Shown here: one piece after another, positions 4,242-5,245 of the stretch
Layout of the letters: every line of letters starts with the position of its first letter
Position numbering within the stretch: position 1 is the first letter of the stretch
NCBI GenBank assembly: GCA_013140405.1
Contig: JABFSV010000271.1
Coordinates: forward strand, 1-5,245
DNA from: Methyloglobulus sp.
Lineage (GTDB): Bacteria; Pseudomonadota; Gammaproteobacteria; Methylococcales; Methylomonadaceae
DNA length: 5,245 bases
Direction of reading: 5' to 3'
Program-made: the position numbers and the translations under genes
Notes under the pieces: generated by a model
Told to the model about the DNA's origin: nothing
Seen by the model: only the letters and a program-made list of their open reading frames with translations
The model's database searches: none

Positions 4242-5245
4242 TTAACTTATCAACATACGTGCCAATGGATTGTCACTGCCCGTTTTCGCTGGTTTATAAC
4301 CATCACCTGCACTACATTCCTCGGCTATCTGGGTAATCTGCTTCAATTGTGCAGTATGCAGTCCTGTTACGGTTTCAATAATTTTCAGTACTTCACTGTC
4401 AATCATGTTGACAGCAACATCTAAGCCTTTGGTGATCCCTCGTAAGGCGCTTTTTTCTAAGGACGGTTTAAGTTTTTTTAGGATAAACCAGGGAGTTAAC
4501 CAGCTTATAAGGATTAACAAGCCGCTATGCACTGCGAAATCTACGCCGAGATAGTGATCGTGTGTGGTATTGCTGTCGTAGTAGCCGACAAATACCTGAT
4601 AACCAACCCAGCTTATTGCGGCTAAAGGCAAGATAATTTCACAAAACCTGATGAACTTCAGAAAACTCCGATGCAGCACGTTGCCAGGGTTGACTAGCGC
4701 TTGTCTTACGTACAATTCGCTTTGAGCCTGGACGATCTTGGGTGCTTTGGTTCGCACAACCGCCAGTTGGTTTTTTAGCGGCGTAACCGGCAAACCCAGT
4801 TCATCAACCTTGACGATGAATCCATCTAACGCATCACCAAAACGCGCTTGCGCCCAGTCATCCCATAATACTTTTGTCGTTTGGTCAGGTTGTGCCGTAC
4901 TTGTCGTGGGATTTGAGATTAAATCCGCCGCATGGTCGGCATAGTAAGCGGCCAATTTCTGAATAGGCCAGGCAAAACCTTGTTGTAATTGGTTTGCAGT
5001 TGAGTGCCACTGGATTTGCCACTTTTCCTCGGCCTTTTTAAAAGCGGAATGCGATCCCAGTATTTGTTGGATTGCCTGAAGTTTTTGCCTTAGTTCATCC
5101 TTACGAATTTGCGTTCCTCGCTGCTCCAGTTCTGCAACGACGTGCTTGTTTGACAAAGACAAAATAGTCGATTGCAAGGCGGCAAATTCATCAGGATAAG
5201 AAGATTCGCCGCAAACGGTCTTGAAAATGATAGGCTCAACAAAAC
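4242..5245 (-). CDS. Unrecognised two-TM membrane protein, C-terminal 333 residues (possible GTPase-like); 5' end off window
   Basis: I do not recognise this protein with certainty. The frame stays open to the window edge: upstream of the TTG at 5177 the codons still read FVEPIIFKTVCGESSYPDEFAA. The protein therefore starts outside the window and TTG is not its start. Numbering from the edge, residues about 33-90 are charged, Gln-rich helix (possible coiled coil). Two hydrophobic segments follow at about 200-222 (ILPLAAISWVGYQVFVGYY) and 236-256 (FAVHSGLLILISWLTPWFI). A soluble tail ends in NPLARMLIS. A short strand plus helix at the visible N-terminus, then a helical stalk and a TM hairpin, is seen in membrane-anchored dynamin-like or Era/HflX-like GTPases, so a G domain may lie upstream. 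No G-motif is visible here. It is codirectional with ssrA, 145 bases upstream, and is probably host chromosome. Confidence 0.75.
   Translation of the reverse strand, partial: FVEPIIFKTVCGESSYPDEFAALQSTILSLSNKHVVAELEQRGTQIRKDELRQKLQAIQQILGSHSAFKKAEEKWQIQWHSTANQLQQGFAWPIQKLAAYYADHAADLISNPTTSTAQPDQTTKVLWDDWAQARFGDALDGFIVKVDELGLPVTPLKNQLAVVRTKAPKIVQAQSELYVRQALVNPGNVLHRSFLKFIRFCEIILPLAAISWVGYQVFVGYYDSNTTHDHYLGVDFAVHSGLLILISWLTPWFILKKLKPSLEKSALRGITKGLDVAVNMIDSEVLKIIETVTGLHTAQLKQITQIAEECSAGDGYKPAKTGSDNPLARMLIS

Noticed and set aside
5175..5177. TTG as the true start of the membrane protein gene
   Set aside because: The frame continues without a stop to the window edge with plausible protein sequence, so the gene most likely begins outside the window.

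Overview
The window carries the left (integrase-side) end of a P4/CP4-57-like integrative element. It sits at the 3' end of a chromosomal tmRNA gene (ssrA), and an IS3-family insertion sequence has broken the element at its far side. The tmRNA with a tag ending in LAA, the P4-type integrase, the AlpA-type regulator and the RepB-like/D5 primase-helicase all fit a proteobacterium, most likely a gammaproteobacterium. I cannot name genus or species. Every supported gene lies on the minus strand, so the genetic order runs from high to low coordinates.

Host flank (5245 to about 3703): the C-terminal part of an unrecognised two-TM membrane protein, possibly GTPase-like, whose 5' end lies outside the window. 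It is followed by a 145-nt spacer with a plausible promoter and then ssrA (4096-3703), with tag reading frame, T-loop and encoded CCA. Element (from about 3703 downward): presumed attL in the ssrA 3' end, a rho-independent terminator (3670-3634), a cluster of five 9-bp sites reading GTTACTGCA/TGCAGTAAC (3622-3532), a tyrosine recombinase gene (3531-2272), a 223-nt spacer with inverted repeats but no convincing gene, an AlpA-like regulator (2048-1854), a short hairpin-rich spacer (1853-1773), and a primase-helicase gene (from 1772).

The primase-helicase reading frame stops at 123, just after the LTGGD segment of its superfamily-3 helicase domain. The stop codon TGA is itself the first three bases of an IS3-family terminal inverted repeat (125-99). 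The start of the IS orfA transposase gene, with a strong Shine-Dalgarno, runs off the window at base 1.

Integrase and AlpA would drive and control integration and excision at ssrA, and the primase-helicase would replicate the excised form. With the helicase broken, the element is probably able to recombine but not to replicate by itself. No stretch over 300 bases lacks a gene. The most unusual parts are the site array over the integrase promoter and start, the IS/primase junction, and the structured alpA-primase spacer.
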